Shown here piece after piece: positions 37,715 to 47,467 of a stretch of 64,000 bases of DNA. The notes below the pieces were generated by a model, which saw only the letters and a program-made list of their open reading frames with translations, was not told where the DNA came from and searched no databases. The stretch comes from Nonlabens sp. (GTDB lineage: Bacteria; Bacteroidota; Bacteroidia; Flavobacteriales; Flavobacteriaceae). The DNA is taken from positions 1 through 64,000 of the forward strand of contig NZ_JAGYKG010000006.1 in NCBI RefSeq assembly GCF_018401815.1, written 5' to 3'. A program made the position numbers and the translations under genes. Each line of letters starts with the position of its first letter. Position 1 is the stretch's first letter.

Positions 37715-40522
37715 ATGAATAAACAACGAATTGTTTCAAGTATTCTAGTAGTTGTGGTTGCCGTAATTAGCTTTTTTGTTTTTAATCAAGAAGAAAAAGG
37801 AATAGCTGAGGCGAGAGCGCTCCACAGGCAACTCCTAGAAAACAGTCCTTTTAAGGAAACCATAAAACTTTCAAGAGCCGAACGTAAAGCACTTTCATTA
37901 CCACCTAATGCTTATAATGAACGCATGTGGGAACTGACCATGAATCCTGCGACAGGGATACCCACTCCATATAAGGTAAAAAGCATAGCTACCGATATAT
38001 TGAAAAGTGCTCCTGGTTCGACCTCGAGAGCATGGGAAGAAAGAGGACCTTCCAATGTAGGAGGAAGAACCAGAGTCGTATTTTATGATCCCAATGACGT
38101 AGGAGCAAACAACGGAGACGGCACAGATTACAATAGAGTATTTGCCGGCGGTGTAGGCGGCGGTTTATGGGTGAATAACGACATCACTGATGTTAATTCG
38201 GTATGGACTATAATTCCTGGTCTTGCGGCAAATCTAAACGTAAGCGCTTATGCAATAGACCCTAATGATTCTATGACTTTTTATATAGGTACAGGTGAGC
38301 AATATACGGCGGGCGCAGCTGTAGGGAATGGCCTTTATAAAACTATTGATGGAGGAAGCTCTTGGTTCGAAATCCCTATTACACCCGCTGGACCTGGAAA
38401 CTTAAACTCCCCTTCCAATTTATTTACAGCGGGAATTTTTTTTATTACTGATGTCATCGTTTGGGATAACAATGGAAGTAGTGAAGTCTTTGTAGGAGTA
38501 GGCTCTACCAATTATGCTTCACCCAATTTCCATACCTCCAATCCAAATAATATTTTGGGAGCACAAAATGCAGGACTTTATCGCAGTCCTGACAATGGAG
38601 CTAGCTGGTCACGCATAGAAAATACCTCTATGGAATATTTATTTAGTGGTCAAAGCTTTTATGTGATTCCCAATGATTTTGAAATAAGTGCTACTAACCA
38701 ACTTTATATGGGTACGATTTCAGTGCCAGGAACAAATACCGGTGGCGGTCGCTTGTACCGATCCTCAGATGGGCTCAACTGGAACCTTCAAAGTACCATA
38801 ATAGGAGGTAACCGTATGGAAATTGCTGCGTCTTCAACAAATCAAAATCTGTTTTATATAGCCGCACAAGTAGGAGGTGAGGCCAACTTATATAAAAGCG
38901 TCGATGCGTTACTCACCACTACACCCATCAATGAACCTAATGACACCGATAGTTCTATCTCCCCTACCGATTTTACCAGAGGCCAAGCATTTTATGACTT
39001 AGTCATAGAAGTAGACCCTACTAACGACCAAATTATCTATGCTGGAGGCATTAACTCCTTTAGATCTATAAATGGCGGCACCTCATGGAATCAAATCTCT
39101 AAATGGATTGATGCATTTGGACTTGAAAATTTAAACATACCCTTTATACATGCTGATATACATGCTTTGACTTTTCACCCTACAAACCCCAACCAAGGTG
39201 TGATAGGAAGTGACGGTGGCGTTTCATGGGCCGACTCATTTGTCGCTGCCGACTTATCGACTACCGCTATTTCTACTAGAAATAACGGTTATAATGTCAC
39301 ACAGTTCTACTACGGCAGCATCGCTCCAAATAGCAGTGGAGGAGATGATCTTGTGGGTGGCTCACAAGACAATGGCACTTTAGCTATAGAAAATGCATCG
39401 GCTGGAATGAATCATTTTATTACTGAATTAGGTGGTGATGGTGGTCATGTGGAAATAGATGATGCAGATGGATATGCTGTAATTACATCACAGTACAACA
39501 ACCACAGATACGTGAGCTATCCTAATTATAATTTTAGTTACTGCATCGCTACTGCTAATTGTGGAGATGGTGGCAGCAATGCTGATGGCGACTTTATCAA
39601 TGTAGCAGAGCTGGATCGCAATTTAAACTACTTATACTCCAATAGTAAAAACTTAAGTGGCAATAATGCCATAGACGTCTGTCAATTATTTACTAACGCC
39701 GCATCTTGTAATACCATAACCAATTTCCTAATAACTTCCAACCGCCCTACGGCAATGAAAGTGTCCCCATATACACGTTCCAGCACAACGCTATTGGTAG
39801 GAACTGAATTATCTACCCTGGCAGTAGTTACTAATGCAAATACAACAAATCCGCAATGGACGGCTATTACAGGGCCTAACTTTCTCGGTAGTGTTTCAGA
39901 CGTTGAATTTGGAACTAGTGAGCAAGAACTGTATGTTACCATGCACAATTACGGTGTACAAAATATATGGTATACTACTGACGGAGGAGCTACTTGGAGT
40001 GAAAAAGAAGGGAACCTACCAGACCTTCCCGTAAAAGCGATTCTCGCAAACCCGTTATTACCTGGTGAAGTCATTATAGGTACAGAAGCAGGCATATATG
40101 CCACTAGCGATTTCAACAGTGTCAGCCCGTCATGGCAACCCCTCATCAATGGAATGACTAATGTAAAAGTAGTGGACCTGGATCTTAGAACAGCAGATAA
40201 TACCATACTTGCCACAACTCATGGTCGCGGTATGTTTACAGGAACTTTTGATACCTTAAGCATCTCTGAAGTTGACACCAATGACCTAGGTATTAAAATC
40301 TACCCCACTGTTTCTAATGGAGCAATAGCTATTACTTCTGATCAAAACCTGGCTACAACTAGTGTTCAGGTATTTAATCTAAGCGGACAGCGGGTGTTTG
40401 AAACGGAGAAAAACGTAAGCTCTAATGAAACTAGCTTACAGCTGGAACTAAGTTCTGGTTTTTATCTAGTGAAACTTACTGCCAATGAGCGTTCTCAAAC
40501 AGTGAAGATTATCATTGAATAA
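37715..40522 (+). CDS. T9SS-exported beta-propeller (Asp-box/VPS10-like) protein
   Basis: 935 residues. The N-terminus has a hydrophobic signal (SSILVVVVAVISFFVF). The body contains repeated Asp-box motifs of the type S/T-x-D-G-G-x-x-W: IDGGSSWFEI, PDNGASWSRI, NGGTSWNQI and TDGGATWSEK. These build sialidase/sortilin-type propellers. The last 75 residues (IKIYPTVSNGAIAI, then LSSGFYLVKL) form a type A sorting domain recognised by the type IX secretion system, so the protein is secreted or attached to the surface. Enzymatic activity is not evident. It is convergent with dxs, with three bases between stops. Confidence 0.88.
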   Translation: MNKQRIVSSILVVVVAVISFFVFNQEEKGIAEARALHRQLLENSPFKETIKLSRAERKALSLPPNAYNERMWELTMNPATGIPTPYKVKSIATDILKSAPGSTSRAWEERGPSNVGGRTRVVFYDPNDVGANNGDGTDYNRVFAGGVGGGLWVNNDITDVNSVWTIIPGLAANLNVSAYAIDPNDSMTFYIGTGEQYTAGAAVGNGLYKTIDGGSSWFEIPITPAGPGNLNSPSNLFTAGIFFITDVIVWDNNGSSEVFVGVGSTNYASPNFHTSNPNNILGAQNAGLYRSPDNGASWSRIENTSMEYLFSGQSFYVIPNDFEISATNQLYMGTISVPGTNTGGGRLYRSSDGLNWNLQSTIIGGNRMEIAASSTNQNLFYIAAQVGGEANLYKSVDALLTTTPINEPNDTDSSISPTDFTRGQAFYDLVIEVDPTNDQIIYAGGINSFRSINGGTSWNQISKWIDAFGLENLNIPFIHADIHALTFHPTNPNQGVIGSDGGVSWADSFVAADLSTTAISTRNNGYNVTQFYYGSIAPNSSGGDDLVGGSQDNGTLAIENASAGMNHFITELGGDGGHVEIDDADGYAVITSQYNNHRYVSYPNYNFSYCIATANCGDGGSNADGDFINVAELDRNLNYLYSNSKNLSGNNAIDVCQLFTNAASCNTITNFLITSNRPTAMKVSPYTRSSTTLLVGTELSTLAVVTNANTTNPQWTAITGPNFLGSVSDVEFGTSEQELYVTMHNYGVQNIWYTTDGGATWSEKEGNLPDLPVKAILANPLLPGEVIIGTEAGIYATSDFNSVSPSWQPLINGMTNVKVVDLDLRTADNTILATTHGRGMFTGTFDTLSISEVDTNDLGIKIYPTVSNGAIAITSDQNLATTSVQVFNLSGQRVFETEKNVSSNETSLQLELSSGFYLVKLTANERSQTVKIIIE

Positions 40523-40525
40523 GAC

Positions 40526-42289
40526 TTAATTTAATTTTTGGATCAATTTTAAAACGGACTCCGCATCGATTCCAGCTATTTTATGCAAGTCGGCAGTGGG
40601 GCCGTGTTCTATAAAAGCATCTGGAATGCCTCGCTTATGAATAGTTCCTTGGTACGCTTTCGCGAAAGCGAGATCGCAAACAACACTTCCCAAACCACCT
40701 ACTAGCGTTCCATCTTCAATAGTAATGATGTGATCATGGGTGTTGAAAATAGCTTCCAAAGCATGATGATCCATAGGCTTTAAAAAACGAATATCAAGGT
40801 GAGTTAGCTCTAGATGTTCTTTTTCCAGCAAGTCTTCTATCATCGTCCCTATAGGGCCAATGCTGATTATGGCTATATCTTTACCCTTCTTTAGAAGCCT
40901 AGAAGAACCTATTTCAACAGGGGTAAACGCTTGTTGCCAATTCACGATCTTACCACGACCACGCGGGTACCTGATGGCTATAGGCAGCTCCAAACCTTGA
41001 GAAGCCGTAAACATCATGTTTCTCATTTCCACAGCGTCCATAGGGGCTGCAATGATCATGTCTGGAATACAATTCAAATAAGCGAGATCAAAAACACCGT
41101 GATGGGTCGCGCCATCTTGACCTACTATTCCTGCCCTATCAAGACAAAAAATGACTGGCAATTTCTGTAGCGCAACATCGTGAATCACCTGATCGTAAGC
41201 ACGCTGTAAAAAAGTAGAATAGACGTTACAAAAAGGGATCAAGCCTTGAGTGGCCATTCCTGCAGCAAGGGTTACCGCATGTTGCTCTGCAATCCCAACA
41301 TCAAATGCACGATCTGGAATCGCCTCCATCATAATTTTCATAGAACTTCCTGTAGGCATGGCTGGTGTTATCCCAACAATCTTTTCATTTGCTCTAGCCA
41401 ACTCTACTAGGGTATGACCAAATACCTCTTGGAATTTAGGTGGTAATTTACTGGTATCACTAGCCGGAATTTCTCCTGTGATTTTATCAAATTTCCCTGG
41501 TGCATGATAACGCACTTGATCGATTTCAGCTTGTTTTAAGCCTTTTCCTTTTACTGTTCTCACATGCAAAAGCCGCGGCCCTTTTAAACCTTTTTGTCGT
41601 TCTAGTTCTTTAATTAAGGAAGCTAAATCATGACCGTCAATGGGCCCTGAATAATCAAAATTGAGAGATTCAAAGATATTATCCCGACCGGTATCTTTTC
41701 CAGACTTCGTCTTGGTTAGATAATCCTTTAAAGCACCAACACTAGGGTCTATACCTATAGCATTATCATTGAGAACCACCAGCAGGTCAGCACCGCTTAC
41801 TCCTGCGTGATTTAAAGCTTCGAATGCCATACCGCTGGCAATACTCGCGTCCCCTACTACAGCAATATGTTTCCTGTCTTCTTTCTTTAAAGCACTCGCC
41901 ATAGCCATTCCAAGGGCAGCACTTATAGAGGTAGAACTGTGCCCAGTTCCAAAGGTATCGTATGCGCTTTCTGAACGTTTTGGAAAACCAGAGATGCCCC
42001 CCAGGTCTCTATTAGTATGAAACACCTCCCTACGACCAGTTAATATTTTGTGCCCGTAAGCTTGATGACCTACATCCCATACCAATTGATCTGCAGGGGT
42101 ATTAAAAACGTAATGTAATGCGATGGTCAATTCTACCACTCCTAAACTCGCTCCTAAATGACCTTCTTTTGCCGCCACTACATCAATTATAAAAGAGCGC
42201 AGTTGTTGAGCAATTAGAAGTAGATCACTTGGAGACAAGCCTCTTAAATCGGAAGGATCGTTAATACTAGCGAGTAAATTCTTAGACAT
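40526..42289 (-). CDS. dxs: 1-deoxy-D-xylulose-5-phosphate synthase
   Basis: Thiamine-diphosphate enzyme joining pyruvate and glyceraldehyde 3-phosphate, first step of the MEP isoprenoid pathway. 587 residues. The ThDP site is visible as GDASIASGMAFEALNHAG and NDNAIGID, the central transketolase part has EQHAVTLAAGMA, and the early His motif is GHQAYGHK. The ATG at 42289 (MSKNLL) is preferred to an in-frame TTG six bases upstream. The palindrome at 40656 is read as AFAKA in the C-terminal domain. It is divergent from tadA; IPP made by this pathway would feed the polyprenyl synthase at 21-22 kb. Confidence 0.96.
   Translation of the reverse strand: MSKNLLASINDPSDLRGLSPSDLLLIAQQLRSFIIDVVAAKEGHLGASLGVVELTIALHYVFNTPADQLVWDVGHQAYGHKILTGRREVFHTNRDLGGISGFPKRSESAYDTFGTGHSSTSISAALGMAMASALKKEDRKHIAVVGDASIASGMAFEALNHAGVSGADLLVVLNDNAIGIDPSVGALKDYLTKTKSGKDTGRDNIFESLNFDYSGPIDGHDLASLIKELERQKGLKGPRLLHVRTVKGKGLKQAEIDQVRYHAPGKFDKITGEIPASDTSKLPPKFQEVFGHTLVELARANEKIVGITPAMPTGSSMKIMMEAIPDRAFDVGIAEQHAVTLAAGMATQGLIPFCNVYSTFLQRAYDQVIHDVALQKLPVIFCLDRAGIVGQDGATHHGVFDLAYLNCIPDMIIAAPMDAVEMRNMMFTASQGLELPIAIRYPRGRGKIVNWQQAFTPVEIGSSRLLKKGKDIAIISIGPIGTMIEDLLEKEHLELTHLDIRFLKPMDHHALEAIFNTHDHIITIEDGTLVGGLGSVVCDLAFAKAYQGTIHKRGIPDAFIEHGPTADLHKIAGIDAESVLKLIQKLN
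40656..40669. repeat. GCTTTCGCGAAAGC palindrome, copy 7
   Basis: Inside dxs, read as AFAKA; here in a cytosolic enzyme, not a signal peptide. Confidence 0.95.
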
Positions 42290-42422
42290 AGTCAAAGGTA
42301 AGTTGATTTATCAATTGGTTGAAATAATGATGTGCTAAATTCTTGAAGAGATAGAATTAACAAATCTTGCAAAACAAATAGATCTTATTTATAATTCCTG
42401 CTATGGTGTATTCTTTTATTTT

Positions 42423-42430
42423 TACTTTTG
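42423..42430 (+). promoter_or_regulatory. -7 box of tadA
   Basis: TACTTTTG matches TAnnTTTG and lies 15 bases before the tadA ATG. No good -33 element. Confidence 0.5.
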
Positions 42431-42445
42431 AACATATTTTAAAAG

Positions 42446-42895
42446 ATGATCGAACCATTTGACCATGAGTATTTCATGGAAAAAGCTTTACAAGAGGCAC
42501 AAGCAGCTTTTGAACGCGATGAAATTCCTGTTGGAGCAGTCATTGTGGTTCAAAACAGGATCATTGCAAAGGGCCACAATCTAACAGAAACCCTTACCGA
42601 TGTCACTGCTCATGCAGAGATGCAGGCCATAACAGCTGCTTCTAGTTGTATAGGTGGTAAGTATTTAAAAGAATGCACCCTGTACGTTACTTTAGAACCT
42701 TGCCAAATGTGTGCAGGCGCATTGTACTGGTCACAAATAGGCACCATTGTGTTTGCTGCAAGTGATGAACAGCGCGGTTATCAAAAAATGGGGACGCAAC
42801 TGCATCCTAAAACAAAGGTGATTTCTGGAGTTCTTGAACAGCCTTGTTCTGATTTAATAAAAGATTTTTTTGCTAAAAAACGAAGTTTAAATTGA
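42446..42895 (+). CDS. tadA: tRNA-specific adenosine deaminase-like nucleoside deaminase
   Basis: 149 residues of the zinc-dependent cytidine-deaminase fold. The zinc site is complete: HAEMQAI provides His and the catalytic Glu, and LEPCQMCAGAL provides the two Cys (PCxxC). The opening FMEKALQEAQAAFERDEIPVGAVIV is typical of TadA, which converts A34 to inosine in tRNA-Arg. A guanine deaminase role cannot be fully excluded, but the length and context favour TadA. It ends the core-gene block before the accessory region. Confidence 0.87.
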   Translation: MIEPFDHEYFMEKALQEAQAAFERDEIPVGAVIVVQNRIIAKGHNLTETLTDVTAHAEMQAITAASSCIGGKYLKECTLYVTLEPCQMCAGALYWSQIGTIVFAASDEQRGYQKMGTQLHPKTKVISGVLEQPCSDLIKDFFAKKRSLN

Positions 42896-43244
42896 CGTTA
42901 ACAGTTTTTTTAATAGTACCAAGTACTTAATACACATTCCTTGCCGAGAAAATGGAAAAGAAGGCTAATTGCATTTCTCAATACCTTTACAGCACGAAAA
43001 CCAACACCAAAACAACCTAAAAAATATAAAACAGAATTCACCAAATTAGAAAATAATTACCTGGAATTAATTTACAACTACCCTCCCAACCTCATATATC
43101 GTTAATGGCGGATGTTGTACCGAATGGAAAATAAAACAATTTATAAACTTAATAACTCCATCGAATCGCAAGTGGTTTTTATACCGCAACAGGGCATCAC
43201 TGCAACTTATTGATAGCATATTTCAAGAAAAGAGAAAATACATT
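42896..43244. other. Gene-free gap
   Basis: AT-rich, with no recognisable gene, repeat or terminator. A 29-codon open frame at about 43124-43213 has no supporting feature. It marks the start of the gene-poor 43-49.6 kb stretch. Confidence 0.5.
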
Positions 43245-43979
43245 ATGAAAATAAAACGATTAGCATTCGGACTTCTTACCACGGTAGTGATAAGTTGTCA
43301 ATCGACACAAAAAGAAAAATCTTCGGAAGAAACAACAGTCTCTACTGACGTTCATATTGTTGGTGCCATGAAAAACGTCATGTGGAAAGGCAAATTAGGT
43401 AGTAGCATTGATCTAGACAGCATTTCAGATAAAAACGGACTATATGGACTTGGCCCAGTAAGTTACTTGACAGGGGAATTGCTAATTAATAACGGAAAAA
43501 GCTATGTATCCAAAGTGACTTCAGATTCTACAATGATCGTTGAAAAAACCTTTAAAACATCAGCACCATTTTTGGTTTATGGAAATGTAACCCAATGGAA
43601 TGAAATAGAATTCCCATCTGCCGTCAAGACCATTCCGGATTTAGAAAAATTCATTAATGATACCACTACTTCATTTAAAAGACCATTTGCCTTTAAATTA
43701 ATTGGACAAGTATCAAGTGCGGTGATCCATATACAGAATTTACCCGAAGGAACAAAAGTCTCATCGCCTGAGGAAGCACATCAAGGTCAGACCAATTATA
43801 CTATTACAGACGAAGCTGCGGAAATAATTGGGTTTTTCTCGACGCAGCACAAAGGAGTTTTTACTCACCACGACTCCTTTTTGCACATGCACTTGATTAC
43901 AAAAGACGAAAGTAAGATGGGACATTTAGACGAATTAAAAATTGGTGAAATGAAATTATACCTCCCATTTAAAATATAA
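43245..43979 (+). CDS. Acetolactate-decarboxylase-like lipoprotein
   Basis: 244 residues. The start MKIKRLAFGLLTTVVISC is a lipoprotein signal with Cys18, so the protein is predicted to be lipid-anchored outside the cytoplasm. The mature part follows the alpha-acetolactate decarboxylase family: GELLINNGKSYV corresponds to the GE motif, and the metal site HMHLITKDESKMGH keeps the three His (214, 216, 227) at the family spacing HxH-x10-H. The family converts alpha-acetolactate to acetoin. No acetolactate synthase is nearby. A non-cytosolic location is unusual for a central-metabolism step. It is the first gene of the accessory stretch. Confidence 0.78.
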   Translation: MKIKRLAFGLLTTVVISCQSTQKEKSSEETTVSTDVHIVGAMKNVMWKGKLGSSIDLDSISDKNGLYGLGPVSYLTGELLINNGKSYVSKVTSDSTMIVEKTFKTSAPFLVYGNVTQWNEIEFPSAVKTIPDLEKFINDTTTSFKRPFAFKLIGQVSSAVIHIQNLPEGTKVSSPEEAHQGQTNYTITDEAAEIIGFFSTQHKGVFTHHDSFLHMHLITKDESKMGHLDELKIGEMKLYLPFKI

Positions 43980-44014
43980 TTGAACCTCTAAAAGATCAGA
44001 AATAAATCACTCTG

Positions 44015-44040
44015 TTCTTCATTAATAAAAGACCCTATTA
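44015..44040. repeat. Shared downstream block, left part of copy 1
   Basis: TTCTTCATTAATAAAAG here resembles TTCTTCATTAATGAAAG at 49165. The matching right part of copy 1 is at 44441-44500, so the IS3 remnant sits within this copy. Confidence 0.55.
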
Positions 44041-44100
44041 TTCATAACCCTGAGGTCACGGTGTAGGCTTCCCCTATAACGTAACTGGTGTAAAAATAAT

Positions 44101-44362
44101 TTTATAGAAATTAAATATACACCACCAGGAAAACCTATGGAGAACGGATATATAGAACGCTTCAATCGTTTTTTTAGAGAGGATATTTTAGATGCTTATT
44201 ATTTTAATGACATTTATCAACTTCAAAAAATTAGCGACAACTGGAGAGGATTACAATTACAATCATCCGCATAAGTCTTTAGGAACCAAATTTCCTACAG
44301 AATATATGCCCAGATTTGATGAAGAATTGCAAAAAATGATTTGGAGTAAGGAAACGGAGTAA
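44101..44362 (+). pseudogene. IS3-family transposase (OrfB) 3' remnant
   Basis: The C-terminal end of an IS3-type DDE transposase can be read: FIEIKYTPPGKPMENGY, IERFNRFFREDILDAYYF, NDIYQLQKISDNW. A one-base frameshift follows, then EDYNYNHPHKSLGTKFPTEY and PRFDEELQKMIW before a stop. The catalytic core upstream of PPGKP and all of OrfA are missing. No terminal inverted repeats are visible. It marks an old transposition event and cannot be active. Confidence 0.88.
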
Positions 44363-44440
44363 GGAGAAATAAAAAAATAAAGAAAAAACACCTGTATTTG
44401 ATACGGATTTAAAGGGGGTTAAAGGGTAAATAATTTTCTG

Positions 44441-44500
44441 CGGTCCTGAATTTTGTTATTTGATGCTCGAGCCCTTTTTATATATTTCCCACTTGTTATT
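44441..44500. repeat. Shared downstream block, right part of copy 1
   Basis: Runs parallel to 49195-49255 with scattered differences (both begin CGG, then CTTGAATTCTG or CCTGAATTTTG). At 49 kb the left and right parts are adjoining. Confidence 0.5.
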
Positions 44501-44570
44501 TTTTTTGGAACACTTACGCGAGCATATTCCCCCACAACAACAAACTGGAATCATTTCATGCAATGAAATT

Positions 44571-45611
44571 CTATTGATTACGGACTGAAAACTCTAGGTT
44601 ATTTTCCGAGTCTGTGAACTTAAGGTTTAAATAGTGGCCTAACAAGTCATCAACGATGACCTGTGCTTGGTCAGGAAAATCCCTAGAAATAATTTTACCC
44701 CTATTCACCCATTCCTGAATTTTCTCTATATTTTTATTGCTTAATTTATTGATGACAGCTACACCCATTTGCTTAAGTGCTTCAGCATTAAAATGTTGTT
44801 CAACCTGTCCTTTCATTGGAATCACCATAAGCTTTTTAAGCAAAAAAAGAGCTTCCGCAGGTGTCTCAAATCCTGCCCCACAAAGAACACCGTTTGAAGT
44901 AGCCATACTCGAGATAAATCTTTCAGCATTTACAGGTTCCATTTTAATGTTCTCATTTTGATAACTTTCCAAGGTGTGCTTAGAAAACACCTGCCACTCT
45001 ACTTCTTTTATTTTTGAAAGCACTTGTACTATTTTTTGATCACTATAGGCTGGGAGATAAACAGTAACGTGTCCTTGTGTGGAAATTTCATGATTTCTTA
45101 TTTCATGGCGAATGATGGGTAAAAAAATATTTTTATCATACCTAAAAAAATGAAAACCAAAATAATCATCACAAGGTGCGTAATAATTTAAAACTACATT
45201 GCCAATCCAATCCTGGTGCTTTGGTTTAGGTACTTTTTTGGATCGAAGTGCCGCTTGATGACTTAAAGATATGCATTTTACACCCTTTATTTTGCTCGCC
45301 CAAGCGGAAACAAATTCAAAATCGTTTATGATCAAATCATACTCCTGAACTGGACATTCTCTAATTTCTTGAATAGCTTTTCCTAAATTATTTTTCCGGA
45401 GGGTTTGAATAAAATCGACCCCTCCGTTTTTGCCATAAACAAAACTCAAACCATCATAATTGTATTTAATCGGAAAAGGTAAAGCAATGTCTGCTTTTAG
45501 TCCGCTAATCATGACATCCACTTGTACCCGATTCATTAGGGCTGGTAGTATCTCTTTAGCTCTGCTCAGGTGGCCATTACCCGTTCCTTGAATGGCATAT
45601 AGTACTTTCAT
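44571..45611 (-). CDS. Glycosyltransferase (GT28/MurG-like fold)
   Basis: 346 residues. The N-terminus MKVLYAIQGTGNGHLSRA matches glycosyltransferases of the MurG-like GT-B family found in many Bacteroidetes. The C-terminal half has the donor-binding region GVLCGAGFETPAEALFLLKKL and the following EQHFNAEAL. The sugar and acceptor are unknown. Its ATG overlaps the stop of the upstream LpxH-like phosphoesterase gene by four bases, so the two are translated together and probably act on the same envelope lipid or glycan. The N-terminal motif GTGNGHL binds nucleotide-sugar phosphates in relatives. Confidence 0.82.
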   Translation of the reverse strand: MKVLYAIQGTGNGHLSRAKEILPALMNRVQVDVMISGLKADIALPFPIKYNYDGLSFVYGKNGGVDFIQTLRKNNLGKAIQEIRECPVQEYDLIINDFEFVSAWASKIKGVKCISLSHQAALRSKKVPKPKHQDWIGNVVLNYYAPCDDYFGFHFFRYDKNIFLPIIRHEIRNHEISTQGHVTVYLPAYSDQKIVQVLSKIKEVEWQVFSKHTLESYQNENIKMEPVNAERFISSMATSNGVLCGAGFETPAEALFLLKKLMVIPMKGQVEQHFNAEALKQMGVAVINKLSNKNIEKIQEWVNRGKIISRDFPDQAQVIVDDLLGHYLNLKFTDSENNLEFSVRNQ

Positions 45612-46492
45612 AATTGTTTGGTAATCATATCCTTTAACATATTAGTATATAATTCCTTGGGAGATTTAGCACCGAGATGCTCCAAGTCTTTACTATCAAA
45701 AGCATCAGCTACCTCTTGATCGTCAAAATCGCTATCACGATATTGAAATATGTTCCATGTTCCATTGTGATACTCCAGCGAGGTTAAATTTTCAATCCAA
45801 TCTCCTGAATTAAGATAAATCACAGAACCATTGGGAGTATCATAAGCTTTTATTTCAGGATGGTGAATATGACCACATACCACAAAGTCAAATCCGTTTT
45901 CGGCAGCTATGCTAGTGACAGTTTCTTCAAACTGATTAATATATTTCACAGCACTCTTAACACTATATTTGACTTTCTTGGACAATGAAAAACGACCTTT
46001 CCCAACAAATTCGCTAATCATATTCACCAGCCGATTAACCACAATTAGAATATTATAACCAACGGCTCCTATCCTTGTTAACCATCGGGAATGTTGCATA
46101 GTAAAATCAAAAATATCTCCATGAAAAATCCATGCTTTTTTATCCTTAAGATGAATGGTTTTTTTATTCTGGATTTCAAAAGACCCCACTTTAAAGCCTT
46201 CAAATTTGCGTAGCATTTCATCGTGATTGCCCGTGATATAGGTGATTTTGACACCGTTTGACATCCATTTAATAAATTGGCTGATTACCTTCATATGACT
46301 TTTAGGCCAATATCTTTTACTAAACTGCCAGATGTCAATTATATCCCCATTTAAAATTATCTCTTTGGGATCAATACTCTTTAGGTAATTGTTAAGTTCT
46401 TTGGCGCGACATCCATAAGTTCCTAAATGAATGTCAGACAAAACCAATAAGTCAATTGTTCGCTTTGCCTTTTTTCTGTTAATCTCCATCAT
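45608..46492 (-). CDS. LpxH-like metallophosphoesterase
   Basis: 294 residues with all five calcineurin-like metal motifs in order: DIH (20-22), GD (49-50), GNHD (88-91), HGD (124-126) and GHIH (207-210). The segment LSDIHLGTYGCRA and the overall spacing match the UDP-2,3-diacylglucosamine pyrophosphatase (LpxH) superfamily, although essential LpxH is usually about 240 residues. A role in a different phospho-lipid or glycan step is possible. It overlaps the glycosyltransferase gene by four bases. A small inverted repeat (AACTAG..CTAGTT, 46521-46538) lies 29 bases upstream of the start. Confidence 0.83.
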   Translation of the reverse strand: MMEINRKKAKRTIDLLVLSDIHLGTYGCRAKELNNYLKSIDPKEIILNGDIIDIWQFSKRYWPKSHMKVISQFIKWMSNGVKITYITGNHDEMLRKFEGFKVGSFEIQNKKTIHLKDKKAWIFHGDIFDFTMQHSRWLTRIGAVGYNILIVVNRLVNMISEFVGKGRFSLSKKVKYSVKSAVKYINQFEETVTSIAAENGFDFVVCGHIHHPEIKAYDTPNGSVIYLNSGDWIENLTSLEYHNGTWNIFQYRDSDFDDQEVADAFDSKDLEHLGAKSPKELYTNMLKDMITKQL

Positions 46493-47264
46493 TAATGCAA
46501 CTCATTAAGTTAATTAGGAAAACTAGATGAACCTAGTTCAATCTTTTAAAGAAAAGACATTCTAAATGCCTTTTAATAATGTAATTGTTATGTTATGGTT
46601 ATGGTTATAAGTGTAGCTGACCTAAATGAGGTCATCTACAGTTAACAGTAAGGAAAATGTACCTAATGTGGTGAGCAAGCAATAACAGGAGCTGCGCTAT
46701 TTTGAACCCTAAAACTATCAACCAAAGCTGCGTGCACTCTGACAGTTGACTCGTTTAATCAACTCCCGCGTTTATGAAAAATCATTCTAGCGCCACACGT
46801 TAACATTGCTACAAGCCACAACAATACCGACAAAAACGTGCTGCTCCACTTCCGCTAACACCAATTTTAAGCACCTAGTGATTGATTCCTTTTAACGAGT
46901 AATCGAAAGATTGCCCAGCTCAAAAAACCTAATTGAACAGATGTGGTGTCCTGCATATCGCTTTCGCGAAAGCGGCATCTTTACAGCTTTAACAACCAAC
47001 TAGTTAAAGAGCTACAAAATGAGGTGACGATTTAAATCTTATCTTTTTAATAAAATATAGTGTAGGAATTACCTTTCTTTAATGCTGATTAATCAAAGTC
47101 TTCGTTTATGAAAGGCAGCTGTGACCTGTTGTGCATCGCAACAATAAAATTATCTGGAATATACAAAATACCCACAGTGTTTATCCTCGCATTATAAATT
47201 TTGAAATCAATAAAATCCAGTAACTCCAAGAATCGGCAGCTCCTTTTGGTAATCCCTATCATTC
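46493..47264. other. Long gene-free stretch
   Basis: No intact gene was found. Visible pieces are an inverted repeat AACTAG..CTAGTT at 46521-46538, a small GACCT..AGGTC hairpin at about 46620, and one copy of the 14-bp palindrome at 46960. The remainder is AT-rich with stop codons in all frames and has the look of decayed sequence. Confidence 0.6.
46960..46973. repeat. GCTTTCGCGAAAGC palindrome, copy 8
   Basis: In the decayed-looking gene-free stretch between the LpxH-like gene and the 176-aa protein. Confidence 0.95.
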
Positions 47265-47399
47265 TTAGTCAACATACGGCTTGTTAGGTTTAAAAACCGG
47301 TGCTGGTGCAACCGTTTTATTTAAGCGTTTCCTTTGGTCCACATCATCTCTATCCCTTTTAATAGGAAAAAAGTTATCATTTTCCTGTAGCTTGCCCAT
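47265..47399 (-). CDS. Possible small protein, 44 aa
   Basis: An ATG-started frame of 44 codons with charged composition (begins MGKLQENDNFFPIKRD, ends FKPNKPYVD). No signal peptide or known domain. It lies divergent to the 176-aa protein gene, 68 bases apart. No ribosome-binding site is evident, but these are often absent in Bacteroidetes. Codon choice looks protein-like, yet chance cannot be excluded; it could also be the tail of a decayed gene. Confidence 0.3.
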   Translation of the reverse strand: MGKLQENDNFFPIKRDRDDVDQRKRLNKTVAPAPVFKPNKPYVD

Positions 47400-47467
47400 A
47401 AAAAGAAAAACTGCTTATTACTGTTTTTTTTAGACTATAGAAAGTAATTTATAATAAAAATAGTGGT

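Noticed and set aside
43124..43213. 29-codon open frame before the acetolactate-decarboxylase-like gene
   Set aside because: Too short, with no promoter or similarity evident.
44101..44362. Complete insertion sequence
   Set aside because: Only the 3' part of the transposase remains, with a frameshift and without terminal inverted repeats or OrfA.
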